A stretch of DNA of 9,817 bases, taken from an uncultured Paenibacillaceae bacterium (lineage in GTDB: Bacteria > Bacillota > Bacilli > Aneurinibacillales > Aneurinibacillaceae). Made by a program: the position numbers and the translations under genes. Shown in pieces: positions 1 to 6,013 of this stretch. Positions within the stretch are counted from its first letter, which is position 1. Every line of letters starts with the position of its first letter. The DNA lies in NCBI GenBank assembly GCA_937874515.1, contig CALNBV010000023.1:1-9817 (forward strand), written 5' to 3'. Under the pieces are notes generated by a model. That model was not told the origin of the DNA. It was given only the letters and a program-made list of their open reading frames with translations, and searched no databases.

Positions 1-35
1 AAGTATGAACTGACGGGCAACTTCAATCCGGGCGC

Positions 36-87
36 GCCTTCAAAACATCTGGGTATACCAGGAAGTGAGACTGTTGAAGGCTTTTTT
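36..87 (+). terminator. long-loop hairpin with T6 tail
   Basis: GCCTTCAA (36-43) pairs perfectly with TTGAAGGC (74-81) and is followed by six T. The 30-nt interior can form a second small stem (CTGG/CCAG around GTATA). This has the form of an intrinsic terminator for plus-strand transcription entering from the left edge, or of a structured leader. It matches no riboswitch class I can recall. Confidence 0.4.
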
Positions 88-91
88 CGCC

Positions 92-157
92 CTCCTTTCA
101 GTTACCCTAGTATCGGCTTCACAAAAAGGCTACTGATTTGATTGTTAGCATCTTAAT
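92..157. repeat. degenerate 66-nt repeat, copy 1
   Basis: This matches 1087-1152 in the same orientation with about seven substitutions and two 1-nt indels. Conserved blocks are CTCCTTTCAGTT, GTATCGGCT, CAAAAAGGC, ATTTGATT and TTAGCATCT. The small indels break any shared reading frame, which argues against coding. It could be a structured RNA, an interspersed repeat or a mobile-element remnant; the sequence alone does not decide. Confidence 0.65.
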
Positions 158-278
158 CTTTGACCTTACGGTCTTATTTGAAAAAGAGATGAAATCTGTA
201 CTCCTCAAATTTATAAATTCTTATTCGTTAAAGAAAACTTCGCTGGCGCGGCCGCCTTAGTTTTAAAATCTTTAAATG

Positions 279-315
279 AACAAAGGCTATGCCAATGGAC
301 GGCATAGCCTTTGTT
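279..315 (-). terminator. 15-bp perfect hairpin, likely terminator
   Basis: AACAAAGGCTATGCC (279-293) pairs with GGCATAGCCTTTGTT (301-315) around a 7-nt loop. Read on the minus strand, the stem ends in a T-rich stretch and lies just downstream of the gene that stops at 350, so it probably ends that transcript. Confidence 0.65.
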
Positions 316-324
316 GCACTTACA

Positions 325-354
325 CGTAAAAGAAAGTCTATACGTTCTTTTACG
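325..354 (-). terminator. 10-bp hairpin over stop codon
   Basis: CGTAAAAGAA (325-334) pairs perfectly with TTCTTTTACG (345-354) around a 10-nt loop. The arm covers the TAA of the minus-strand gene (350-352). It lies directly before the stronger hairpin at 279-315. It may stabilise the 3' end or help termination; its stem is AT-rich and therefore weaker. Confidence 0.4.
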
Positions 355-802
355 GTAAAAAGCAACTTCCCCCGCCCCCTACTAATTTGTCGTACCAATC
401 ATTGGGGGCAATATTAAATTGCTTTAATGGTAAATTTTTAACCTTATATGCAAATAAAACAGCATACGTATGATCCAAACAATTATTTCCAAGGACTGTA
501 TATCCCCATTTTGCTGTAGCAAGGGCCGCTTTATAAGCCAGAATGGAATCCCCATCCTTTACTTCTATCCACTTATATTCATCATAACATCGCGCTTTCA
601 TTTCATTAAACATTTCTTCCTGGTATTGTACTTTCTTTCCCCACCATCCATTGTTTCCCCCTGGCAATACTAAGGCATTTCCAACGGGATTTTCTGTTGC
701 TCCACAAAAGAAAAGACCATCATCAAGTTGAAAGCCCCACCCCACATGTCCCGCATGTAAGACCGCAGCATTTCTCCGTACAAATACAAAAGCAAGTCCC
801 AT
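350..802 (-). CDS. LRAT-like / permuted NlpC-P60-like protein
   Basis: A 150-aa protein of unknown function. What is visible: no signal peptide, an early His motif HAGHVGWGF (His16, His19), an Asp/Gly turn, and a late motif NNCLDHTYAVL (Cys108, His111). The order His first, then Asn-Cys late, is typical of the circularly permuted papain-like fold (LRAT and related NlpC/P60 proteins), where His and Cys form the active site. Such enzymes act as cysteine peptidases, amidases or acyltransferases, but no substrate can be named here. The C-terminus is GGGGSCFLP, a flexible Gly run before a single Cys. The start is ATG with AAAGGAGG 13 nt upstream and a closer GAGGG. It diverges from the small plus-strand ORFs at 850-1085 and ends in two hairpins. 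Fold assignment is by motif reading and moderate; gene reality is high. Confidence 0.75.
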   Translation of the reverse strand: MGLAFVFVRRNAAVLHAGHVGWGFQLDDGLFFCGATENPVGNALVLPGGNNGWWGKKVQYQEEMFNEMKARCYDEYKWIEVKDGDSILAYKAALATAKWGYTVLGNNCLDHTYAVLFAYKVKNLPLKQFNIAPNDWYDKLVGGGGSCFLP

Positions 803-849
803 TTTCCCTCTTTCCCCTCCTTTTACTACTCTATTAAGGAAAAGGGTGA

Positions 850-924
850 ATGGATACTCATAAGAAAATTACTTCTGTACAAGTAGGTATTGTCCCACAC
901 CAATCCTATTGGCCATGCATTTAA
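850..924 (+). CDS. possible 24-aa peptide
   Basis: The short frame reads MDTHKKITSV then QVGIVPHQSYWPCI and a TAA stop. It is preceded by AAGGAAAAGGGTGA, a purine-rich site abutting the ATG. The same 15 bases (GAAAAGGGTGAATGG) occur upstream of the LtaS-like gene, where they carry its SD. It lies 26 nt before the Cys-rich ORF on the same strand and could be a leader peptide or a tiny protein. It may equally be chance, since a frame this short has little statistical weight. Confidence 0.25.
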   Translation: MDTHKKITSVQVGIVPHQSYWPCI

Positions 925-950
925 TAATGTATAAAAAAGAGGAAAGTGGG

Positions 951-1085
951 ATGATTGATATGTCCTGTCCAAGTTGTAAAAAGAAAAAAAGAGATTATCA
1001 TCACTCTAAAAAACATAAATGTAACATGATCTGTAAGTCCCTTGGCAAATCTACAGTATGTTATCCAAAATGGGTCTGTAAATAG
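951..1085 (+). CDS. 44-aa Cys/His/Lys-rich small protein
   Basis: I do not recognise this protein. From ATG 951 it is 44 aa with six Cys: C6-x2-C9, then C24-x3-C28, C37 and C43. Between the first two pairs lies a strongly basic stretch with KKKKR, YHH and KHK, so Cys and His could bind a metal or form disulfides. It has no signal peptide or membrane segment. The start is set by GAGGA ending about 7 nt upstream; an in-frame ATG at 927 would give 52 aa but lacks a clear SD, and ATG 960 is also possible. The stop is followed at once by repeat copy 2 and then a perfect terminator on the same strand, which supports a real short transcript. A CATTTAATA at 918-926 resembles a SigK -10 (CATANNNTA, one mismatch) but sits very near the SD. 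A small spore-coat or metal-binding protein is a guess. Confidence 0.55.
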   Translation: MIDMSCPSCKKKKRDYHHSKKHKCNMICKSLGKSTVCYPKWVCK

Positions 1086-1086
1086 A

Positions 1087-1152
1087 CTCCTTTCAGTTTC
1101 CCTCGTATCGGCTCGCAAAAAGGCAACTAATTTGATTCATTAGCATCTCAAT
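1087..1152. repeat. degenerate 66-nt repeat, copy 2
   Basis: Second copy of the element at 92-157. It starts 2 nt after the stop of the Cys-rich ORF and ends 2 nt before the terminator stem. Within it CTAAT/ATTAG can form a small hairpin around TTGATTC; copy 1 pairs less well there, so this pairing is not clearly conserved. Confidence 0.65.
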
Positions 1153-1153
1153 T

Positions 1154-1187
1154 AAAAGAAAACCTGGCATACGCCAGGTTTTCTTTT
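1154..1187. terminator. perfect bidirectional terminator
   Basis: AAAAGAAAACCTGGC (1154-1168) pairs perfectly with GCCAGGTTTTCTTTT (1173-1187) around the tetraloop ATAC. T-rich tails exist in both directions, so it can end both the plus-strand small-ORF transcript and the minus-strand LtaS-like gene that stops at 1200. Confidence 0.85.
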
Positions 1188-1199
1188 TTCTACATATAG

Positions 1200-3029
1200 C
1201 TAGAAGAGTTTATCTTTTGCGAATTGTTTTCCAAATAGAAGGTCATATTGTAAAAGACGATATTGATTTTCTAATTCACTTAATGACTCAGGAGTATCAA
1301 GATATAACTTTCCTTGATTATCCATTTTCATAGTCATTTTATACCCTGGCAATTTATTTCTGAATTCTTCAAGAAATTTATAATAAAGAGGTGTATTTAC
1401 TCCAGCTAAATCAAAGAGATAAGTACCAAGAAAAGATGTACTTATTGTATCTTGTGGAAGATTTACCTCTTTTCCAAAGTTATTCCAAATAACCAATGGT
1501 GTCTTAGACATGTTTCTTATTTGTTCTAACCCAGTGGCACTAGAATAATACCCTGTTTCATCATAGGCATTTCCTAAATAAGGTAAATGGTCCCCGAAAA
1601 AGACAATAATGGTAGGCTCTTTTGAGTTTTTATAGTAATTGATCAGGTTTTGAAGTTCCGTATCCCCATCATTTACCCCATTACTATAAACGTGTAATTG
1701 CTCTTTTACCTCATCAGAAATATTGCCCTTTACATCAATTGGATAGTTAGGTTTGTTAGTACTGGGATAATAATAGGTCCCATGATTTTGTATTGTTACT
1801 GCGTAAATAAAAGCAGGTTTATCTGACTTTTCCGTTTGCTCAATAATTGATTTTGTAACTTCTTTATCATCTACATAAGTTCCCCGTTTTTCCTTAGAAG
1901 GATTTTTAAATTGATCAATACTTAAGAAGTTTTTAAAACCAAAATGTTTATATACTTCATCCCGATTCCAGAACCATTTATCGTTGGGATGAATTGCAAT
2001 ACTCTCATACCCTTTCTCTGCAAAAACACTTGCTAAAGAAGGGGTTGAACGAGTGATATATTGTTGATATGGAACTGATCCGCTTGGAACAAAATTCATA
2101 GACAGCCCTGTAAGAACCTCAAATTCTACATTAGCTGTTCCCCCACCAAATTCAGGAGAAATAATCCAGCCCCCATTACCTGAGTTTTGTAAAGAGCGAA
2201 CTGTAGGCATTGGATCTTTACTATAGGAAACTTTATTTAAAAGGGATGGGTCCCAAAAAGATTCATTCATCACAAAAATAATATTTGGCTTTTCCATCAC
2301 AGCGTCAGTAGGTGTAGATATGCTAGCAACAGCAGGATTTTTTCCCCCAATAGAACTTACAATGCTATCTATTTTTTCTTCACTATATTCATTGGGTGGC
2401 AATACCACTGCAGATTGCAGGTTCATTAAGAAGCTCAAATATAAACCATTAAAGCTATAGTTTTCATTTTGATTCCAGGTTTTGTTCGTAATATTTAGTG
2501 TCTTTAATACATATTCCATGGGCGTTGATTTGTAAAAGGAAATTCCAGCCAATAATAGAACTGATACGAGTCCGCAAATGATGCGAACTTTAGCATTCAA
2601 TTTAAATGATGGTAACTTCTTAATAAGATAAATCCCCAATAATGGAATCAATAGCAAAGGTAATAATAAGAATGGGTTAAAGGCTTTATACAGTTGGGGG
2701 AATAAATTAATGACCTGATTATATAACATTAAATCCCATGGGAAAATCGGATCTTCTAAAAATTTCATTTTATACTTATTGAGTAATATCAGAAAAAAGC
2801 CCATAAAAAAATACAAGCCTACACTAAAATATATATTCCTGAAAAACGTTCCGATTAACAACAGAAATAATAGAGCAATCACATAATTCAATAAAAATGC
2901 AGAGCGATAAACCAAAATCCAATCTAGTACCTGACCCATGCTTCCCCTCTGTATAAATTCTCCAGTAATCACCATAAACAATGGGATCAATAATAATAAA
3001 ATGAATAAAATTATACTTTTCCTCTTCAT
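1200..3029 (-). CDS. LTA synthase family (LtaS-like) phosphotransferase
   Basis: A 609-aa integral membrane enzyme of the LtaS/sulfatase-fold family, which transfers glycerol-phosphate-type groups to envelope polymers on the outer face of the membrane. Residues 1-165 hold five predicted membrane helices (about 5-25, 44-62, 68-84, 119-136, 149-165) with the family's DPIFPWDLML loop near 93-102. The extracytoplasmic domain runs from about 247 to 560. Metal and catalytic residues are visible: Glu256 in FVMNESFW, nucleophile Thr298 in GGGTANVEFE, and Asp479-His480 in FFGDHLPYLG. They align with Glu255, Thr300, Asp475 and His476 of S. aureus LtaS. His416 (TIQNHGTYY) is also typical. The GGGTANVEFEVLTG form differs from housekeeping LtaS, so a primase-like, accessory or otherwise specialised role is possible. 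I start at the ATG of MKRKSI, with AAGGGTGA 5 nt upstream, rather than at a GTG three codons earlier. It stands alone between two terminators. Confidence 0.92.
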   Translation of the reverse strand: MKRKSIILFILLLLIPLFMVITGEFIQRGSMGQVLDWILVYRSAFLLNYVIALLFLLLIGTFFRNIYFSVGLYFFMGFFLILLNKYKMKFLEDPIFPWDLMLYNQVINLFPQLYKAFNPFLLLPLLLIPLLGIYLIKKLPSFKLNAKVRIICGLVSVLLLAGISFYKSTPMEYVLKTLNITNKTWNQNENYSFNGLYLSFLMNLQSAVVLPPNEYSEEKIDSIVSSIGGKNPAVASISTPTDAVMEKPNIIFVMNESFWDPSLLNKVSYSKDPMPTVRSLQNSGNGGWIISPEFGGGTANVEFEVLTGLSMNFVPSGSVPYQQYITRSTPSLASVFAEKGYESIAIHPNDKWFWNRDEVYKHFGFKNFLSIDQFKNPSKEKRGTYVDDKEVTKSIIEQTEKSDKPAFIYAVTIQNHGTYYYPSTNKPNYPIDVKGNISDEVKEQLHVYSNGVNDGDTELQNLINYYKNSKEPTIIVFFGDHLPYLGNAYDETGYYSSATGLEQIRNMSKTPLVIWNNFGKEVNLPQDTISTSFLGTYLFDLAGVNTPLYYKFLEEFRNKLPGYKMTMKMDNQGKLYLDTPESLSELENQYRLLQYDLLFGKQFAKDKLF

Positions 3030-3104
3030 ACCATTCACCCTTTTCTTTCAAACAGTTTATCCAATCTGTATGAAAGGTATCTGAAATAAACATGTAATGC
3101 TATC

Positions 3105-3132
3105 ATTATGAGCCATTTGTCCCAAATTTCAA
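3105..3132 (-). promoter_or_regulatory. candidate SigA promoter for LtaS-like gene
   Basis: On the minus strand TTGAAA (3127-3132) is separated by 16 nt from CATAAT (3105-3110). Both boxes are close to SigA consensus, and the site lies about 75 nt upstream of the start codon at 3029. The surrounding AT-rich DNA makes chance matches likely, so confidence is limited. Confidence 0.35.
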
Positions 3133-3266
3133 GACCCCGGCAATTTTTTTAAATATTTATTTTTTATATAGTGAATTCTCCCCCACTTACAAATAATAAA
3201 GAAAGGGTACTTGTCCCACATTCGTATAGTATACCAGTTCAAGTAAAAGATTGAGGATGGTGTTTT

Positions 3267-3812
3267 ATGGGAAAAGAGCAAGTGTTAGAAAATACGCTGG
3301 GTGTTTACCTACAATTACTCAAAGAGTTTTGGTATACCCATAGTTTTCTTTCTTACCAATGGTGGGCTATGATTCTCGTTACCATTATCCCCTGGTTTAT
3401 TTGGTGGAAATTTGCTGATAAAAAACGGTTAATAGAAATCTTTTCTTTTGGTTTATTAATCATGTTCATATCTGTATTTTTTGCACCAATTAAACAAAAT
3501 TTCAATTTATGGCAATTTATTCATCGTGTCCACTGGTCTTTATCAACACCATTATTTCCTTATGATATTACAATTTTACCTGTAACCTATATGTTTATTT
3601 ATCAGTTTAGCAAGAACTGGACATCTTATGTTATAGGTACCTTACTTTTGTCATGTTTTATGGCCTTTATTTTAATGCCTATATTTATTAAATTAGATTT
3701 AATTCTATTTATTTCCTATAGGAGTCATTTCATTGCACTTACTGTTTTAATAATCATTGCACTTTTTTCCCGTTGGTTTATTTACTCTCACCTTTCAAGA
3801 AAGGCACTGTAG
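3267..3812 (+). CDS. CBO0543 family membrane protein, copy A
   Basis: A 181-aa hydrophobic protein of the CBO0543 family, whose function is not established. About five membrane helices are visible. Signature stretches are the Trp-rich SYQWW and IIPWFIWWKFADKKR near 30-54, then HWSLSTPLFPYDITILP near 90-106. Both recur in the next gene, so the two are tandem duplicates. The ATG at 3267 has GAGGATGG upstream at workable spacing. It is the first gene of a short plus-strand operon and diverges from the LtaS-like gene. I cannot assign a transport or enzymatic role. The family is often multi-copy in spore-forming Firmicutes, from general knowledge. Confidence 0.85.
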   Translation: MGKEQVLENTLGVYLQLLKEFWYTHSFLSYQWWAMILVTIIPWFIWWKFADKKRLIEIFSFGLLIMFISVFFAPIKQNFNLWQFIHRVHWSLSTPLFPYDITILPVTYMFIYQFSKNWTSYVIGTLLLSCFMAFILMPIFIKLDLILFISYRSHFIALTVLIIIALFSRWFIYSHLSRKAL

Positions 3813-3815
3813 ACG

Positions 3816-4382
3816 ATGATGAGCAACAATCCCAATTTAGAAAATGTAATTGAAGCACAGTTCCATTATCTTCAATTAAAAAAAGAACTATGGTTCCAAC
3901 AACAGTTATTTTCATATCAATGGTGGTTTTTGCTTTTTTTATCCATCATCCCCTGGTTCATTTGGTGGAAAATCATGGACAAAAGTCGGATTCATGAAAT
4001 CTTATCCTTTGGCATGATCATTGCCATCTTATCTTCCATTATGGATTTGATTGGAATCACTTATCAATCCTGGTTTTACCCCATTAAATTACACTGGACC
4101 TTTTCTTCACCGACAGCTCCTTTTGATATTAGTTTATTACCAGTGGTTTTTATGATTTGTTACCAGTACGGCGATAAATGGAAATCATTCATTATTGGAG
4201 TACTGTTGTTAAGTTCTTTCTTCACTTTAGGGGAATACATATTCAAATTTTTGGAAATATATAAGGAAAATACATGGAAGTCGTTCTACTCACTTCCGAT
4301 CTACTCAGCTAATGCAATTTTTGCCCGTTGGGTAATGCTTCGATTACTTTTAATTCAAAAGGGAATGAATAAACGTGCATGA
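3816..4382 (+). CDS. CBO0543 family membrane protein, copy B
   Basis: A 188-aa paralogue of the preceding protein. It starts 3 nt after that stop, so the two are co-transcribed. A soluble N-terminal stretch of about 28 residues (FHYLQLKKELWFQQQ) precedes the conserved SYQWWF and IIPWFIWWKIMDKSR; LHWTFSSPTAPFDISLLP follows in the middle. About five membrane helices. The SD is weak (AAAGG some 14 nt upstream), which suggests translational coupling to copy A. Its 3' end overlaps the 45-aa ORF that begins at 4375. Function unknown. Confidence 0.85.
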   Translation: MMSNNPNLENVIEAQFHYLQLKKELWFQQQLFSYQWWFLLFLSIIPWFIWWKIMDKSRIHEILSFGMIIAILSSIMDLIGITYQSWFYPIKLHWTFSSPTAPFDISLLPVVFMICYQYGDKWKSFIIGVLLLSSFFTLGEYIFKFLEIYKENTWKSFYSLPIYSANAIFARWVMLRLLLIQKGMNKRA

Positions 4383-4512
4383 TACCCTATGGTATATTAA
4401 AAATGGAGTTTTAGGTATACTGATCAGCTTCGCTATGATAATGGCCATGGCATTTTTCATTTGGGTAGTGATTAAAATTATGAACCATTTTAATAAGGAA
4501 AAAGAAAAATAA
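4375..4512 (+). CDS. 45-aa single-pass membrane protein
   Basis: A 45-aa frame with a GTG start overlapping the end of copy B by 8 nt. AAAAGGGA lies about 10 nt upstream of the GTG. It reads as a short N-terminus (MHDTLWYIKN), one strong membrane helix (about 11-35, GVLGILISFA onwards) and a charged tail HFNKEKEK. It has no family I recognise. The overlap, spacing and hydrophobic pattern suggest a small partner of the CBO0543 proteins. Its last codons (KEKEK-stop) lie inside the left arm of the terminator inverted repeat. Confidence 0.6.
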   Translation: MHDTLWYIKNGVLGILISFAMIMAMAFFIWVVIKIMNHFNKEKEK

Positions 4513-4557
4513 CCCCCTCCAATCATCAAAGAATGGAAGGGGTTATTTTTCTTTTTC
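4498..4557. terminator. bidirectional terminator, 19-nt perfect outer arms
   Basis: Bases 4498-4516 are the exact reverse complement of 4539-4557 (core AACCCC/GGGGTT with A/T-rich outer parts), and the stem continues inward with TCCA/TGGA. Each strand has a tail ATTTTTCTTTTTC after GGGGTT, so it ends both the plus-strand CBO0543 operon and the converging gene whose stop lies at 4556-4558. Confidence 0.9.
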
Positions 4558-5074
4558 ATGTATTTAAAAGGGGAATATTGAAAATCAAAATCATTAGGGC
4601 ACTTACGAGAAAGTATAACAACCATCCAAATAGAGGGTAACTATAATGAATTCTTAAAATCAAAAATAACAGGAAATCCACAATAATTGACCAACCTACA
4701 CTCCAACCATTTGCATATAGTATTAAATTGAGCTTACCCAAAGTCAATTCAACGATAGCAAATAAAACAATCCATAAAAAGTAATGAATGATAAAGGATT
4801 TCCATCCTTTTGTAGCATATTTTAAATAAAGCAAAATTGTAGCAGGATATGCTGTAAACATGAGTATAATAGGAGTTAAAAAGGGACTGTCTATCCCCCC
4901 CGCATATTCCCATAATGGATAATCATAGGTGATAAATTGATAAAGTAAATCCCCTGCAATAAAAAAGAGTATGGTTGGATAATATTCTCGCCAATTTTTT
5001 AAGTCCGCAACAAAAAAAGAGAAAATTGCTAAGGCAATACCTGCTATAATGTGTAAATATGGAACAATTGCCAT
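4556..5074 (-). CDS. CBO0543 family membrane protein, divergent member
   Basis: A 172-aa protein with about five membrane helices covering most of its length. WREYYPTILFFIAGDLLYQF and the following YDYPLWEY are typical of CBO0543-family proteins, and the Trp-rich WSVGWS is near the middle. It lacks the SYQWW/PWFIWWK signature of the two neighbours, so it is a more distant relative. The ATG at 5074 has AGGGG 8 nt upstream and an AAGGAG almost touching the start, so initiation may be weak or dual-site. It converges on the tandem pair across a shared terminator. Function unknown. Confidence 0.8.
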   Translation of the reverse strand: MAIVPYLHIIAGIALAIFSFFVADLKNWREYYPTILFFIAGDLLYQFITYDYPLWEYAGGIDSPFLTPIILMFTAYPATILLYLKYATKGWKSFIIHYFLWIVLFAIVELTLGKLNLILYANGWSVGWSIIVDFLLFLILRIHYSYPLFGWLLYFLVSALMILIFNIPLLNT

Positions 5075-5157
5075 ACTCCTTACCCCTAACCCTCTATTTA
5101 GTATTTTACAGCATTTGTAAAATTTATGTATTCATATCATGCCTTTTTTTCAAAAAA

Positions 5158-5198
5158 ATAAACCTCCCCATCTTTTACATTTATTAGGGGAAGTTTAT
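5158..5198 (-). terminator. terminator downstream of sigK
   Basis: ATAAACCTCCCC (5158-5169) pairs with GGGGAAGTTTAT (5187-5198) with one mismatch and a 17-nt loop. The minus strand continues into seven T (5152-5158 as A on plus), just downstream of the sigK stop at 5207. A weaker T-rich tail on the plus side could also end readthrough. Confidence 0.8.
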
Positions 5199-5206
5199 AT
5201 TTTTCA

Positions 5207-5923
5207 TTACTTACTAATGGCTCCGTTGCCATTCTTCCTATAAAATTCATGAAACAATTTCAATAATGCTCTCTTTTCAATCCTGGAAACATAAGAACGA
5301 GAAATCCCCAGTTCTTTCGCAATTTCTCTCTGGGTTCGTTCTTCTTCATTGTCCAACCCATAACGGCCAATAATCACTTCTTTTTCCCGCTCATCAAGGA
5401 CATGAATATGATGATAAATTTTATTCTTTTCAATTTTTAATTGAACACGGTCCTCGACTTCTCCCGCTTCTGTACCCAACACATCAATTAAAGAAATTTC
5501 ATTACCCTCTTTATCCGTACCAATGGGGTCATGCAATGATACGTCTTTCTTTGTTTTCTTTAAAGACCGTAAGTGCATCAGTATCTCATTTTCAATGCAC
5601 CTGGCAGCATAAGTAGCCAATTTGGTTCCCTTATCTTTCTGATAGCTTTCTATGGCTTTAATTAATCCGATGGTACCAATAGAAATGAGGTCCTCGCTAT
5701 CTTCACCGGTATTTTCAAACTTCTTCACAATATGGGCTACCAGTCGCAAGTTGTGTTCAATTAACAGGTTCCGAGCGTTTTTATCCCCTACTCCCATCTG
5801 TTCCAGATAGCGATTCTCATCCTTATCTGATAAGGGGAGGGGGAAGGCATTATTTTTTATATATGAAACAAACAGAACCATATCACGCATGAACAAAGAA
5901 AGGGCGGCAAACAAACCTGGCAT
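5207..5923 (-). CDS. sigK: sporulation sigma factor SigK (pro-form)
   Basis: The mother-cell sigma factor for late sporulation (coat, cortex maturation, mother-cell lysis), 238 aa from the chosen start. Residues 1-20 (MPGLFAALSLFMRDMVLFVS) are a hydrophobic pro-sequence like that of B. subtilis pro-SigK, which the intramembrane protease SpoIVFB removes near the Ser20-Tyr21 junction. Region 2 covers about 50-120 (NLRLVAHIVKKFENTGED, then ARCIENEILMHLR). Region 4 covers about 175-225, with the helix-turn-helix TQREIAKELGISRSYVSRIE. The frame is continuous, so no skin-like element interrupts it. I start at the ATG at 5921-5923 because GGAGGTGA lies 5 nt upstream; a TTG five codons earlier lies at the SD itself. 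CATACAGG at 5988-5995 and CATAGAAT at 5960-5967 resemble a SigE -10, but neither has a good -35. No terminator separates it from the upstream operon. Confidence 0.97.
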   Translation of the reverse strand: MPGLFAALSLFMRDMVLFVSYIKNNAFPLPLSDKDENRYLEQMGVGDKNARNLLIEHNLRLVAHIVKKFENTGEDSEDLISIGTIGLIKAIESYQKDKGTKLATYAARCIENEILMHLRSLKKTKKDVSLHDPIGTDKEGNEISLIDVLGTEAGEVEDRVQLKIEKNKIYHHIHVLDEREKEVIIGRYGLDNEEERTQREIAKELGISRSYVSRIEKRALLKLFHEFYRKNGNGAISK

Positions 5924-6013
5924 AGCGGTCACCTCCAAATGAAGTTCACACTTTATCAGATTCTATGTTATAACCGCCCATTCCGTGCCTGTATGCTACT
6001 TCTTGAAAGGGTT

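Larger units (their letters stand above)
1..349. other. gene-free contig end
   Basis: No convincing gene lies here. It holds a T-tailed hairpin (36-87), repeat copy 1 (92-157), a small GACC/GGTC hairpin near 164-175, an AscI octamer (31-38), a NotI octamer (247-254), and the hairpins downstream of the minus-strand gene that ends at 350. Frame 1 is open from base 1 to a TGA at 139-141 (46 codons). It has no recognisable motif and runs through the repeat, so I do not call it a gene, although it could be the tail of a gene cut by the contig edge. Confidence 0.6.

Noticed and set aside
1..141. 46-codon open frame at the left edge
   Set aside because: No recognised motif, and it crosses the repeat, whose copies do not share a frame. 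A gene tail cannot be excluded, but there is nothing positive to support it.
92..157. Known riboswitch or T-box for the repeat
   Set aside because: I compared it from memory with c-di-GMP, c-di-AMP, lysine, cobalamin and T-box core motifs on both strands and found no convincing match.
189..260. 23-codon plus-strand frame starting MKSVLLKF
   Set aside because: Very short, poor SD, and it ends through the NotI octamer; no support beyond being open.
921..1118. 65-aa minus-strand frame opposite the Cys-rich ORF
   Set aside because: It runs antisense to the better-supported small ORF, has no SD or motif, and overlaps the repeat.
2824..3093. 89-aa minus-strand frame over the LtaS-like N-terminus
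   Set aside because: Overlaps a clearly conserved coding region in another frame and has no recognisable features.
4350..4625. 91-aa minus-strand frame between the CBO0543 genes
   Set aside because: It crosses the terminator and three other frames; it is an open-frame accident of AT-rich DNA.
5207..5923. Skin-type element or frameshift in sigK
   Set aside because: Both the pro-sequence/region 2 half and the region 4 half lie in one continuous frame.
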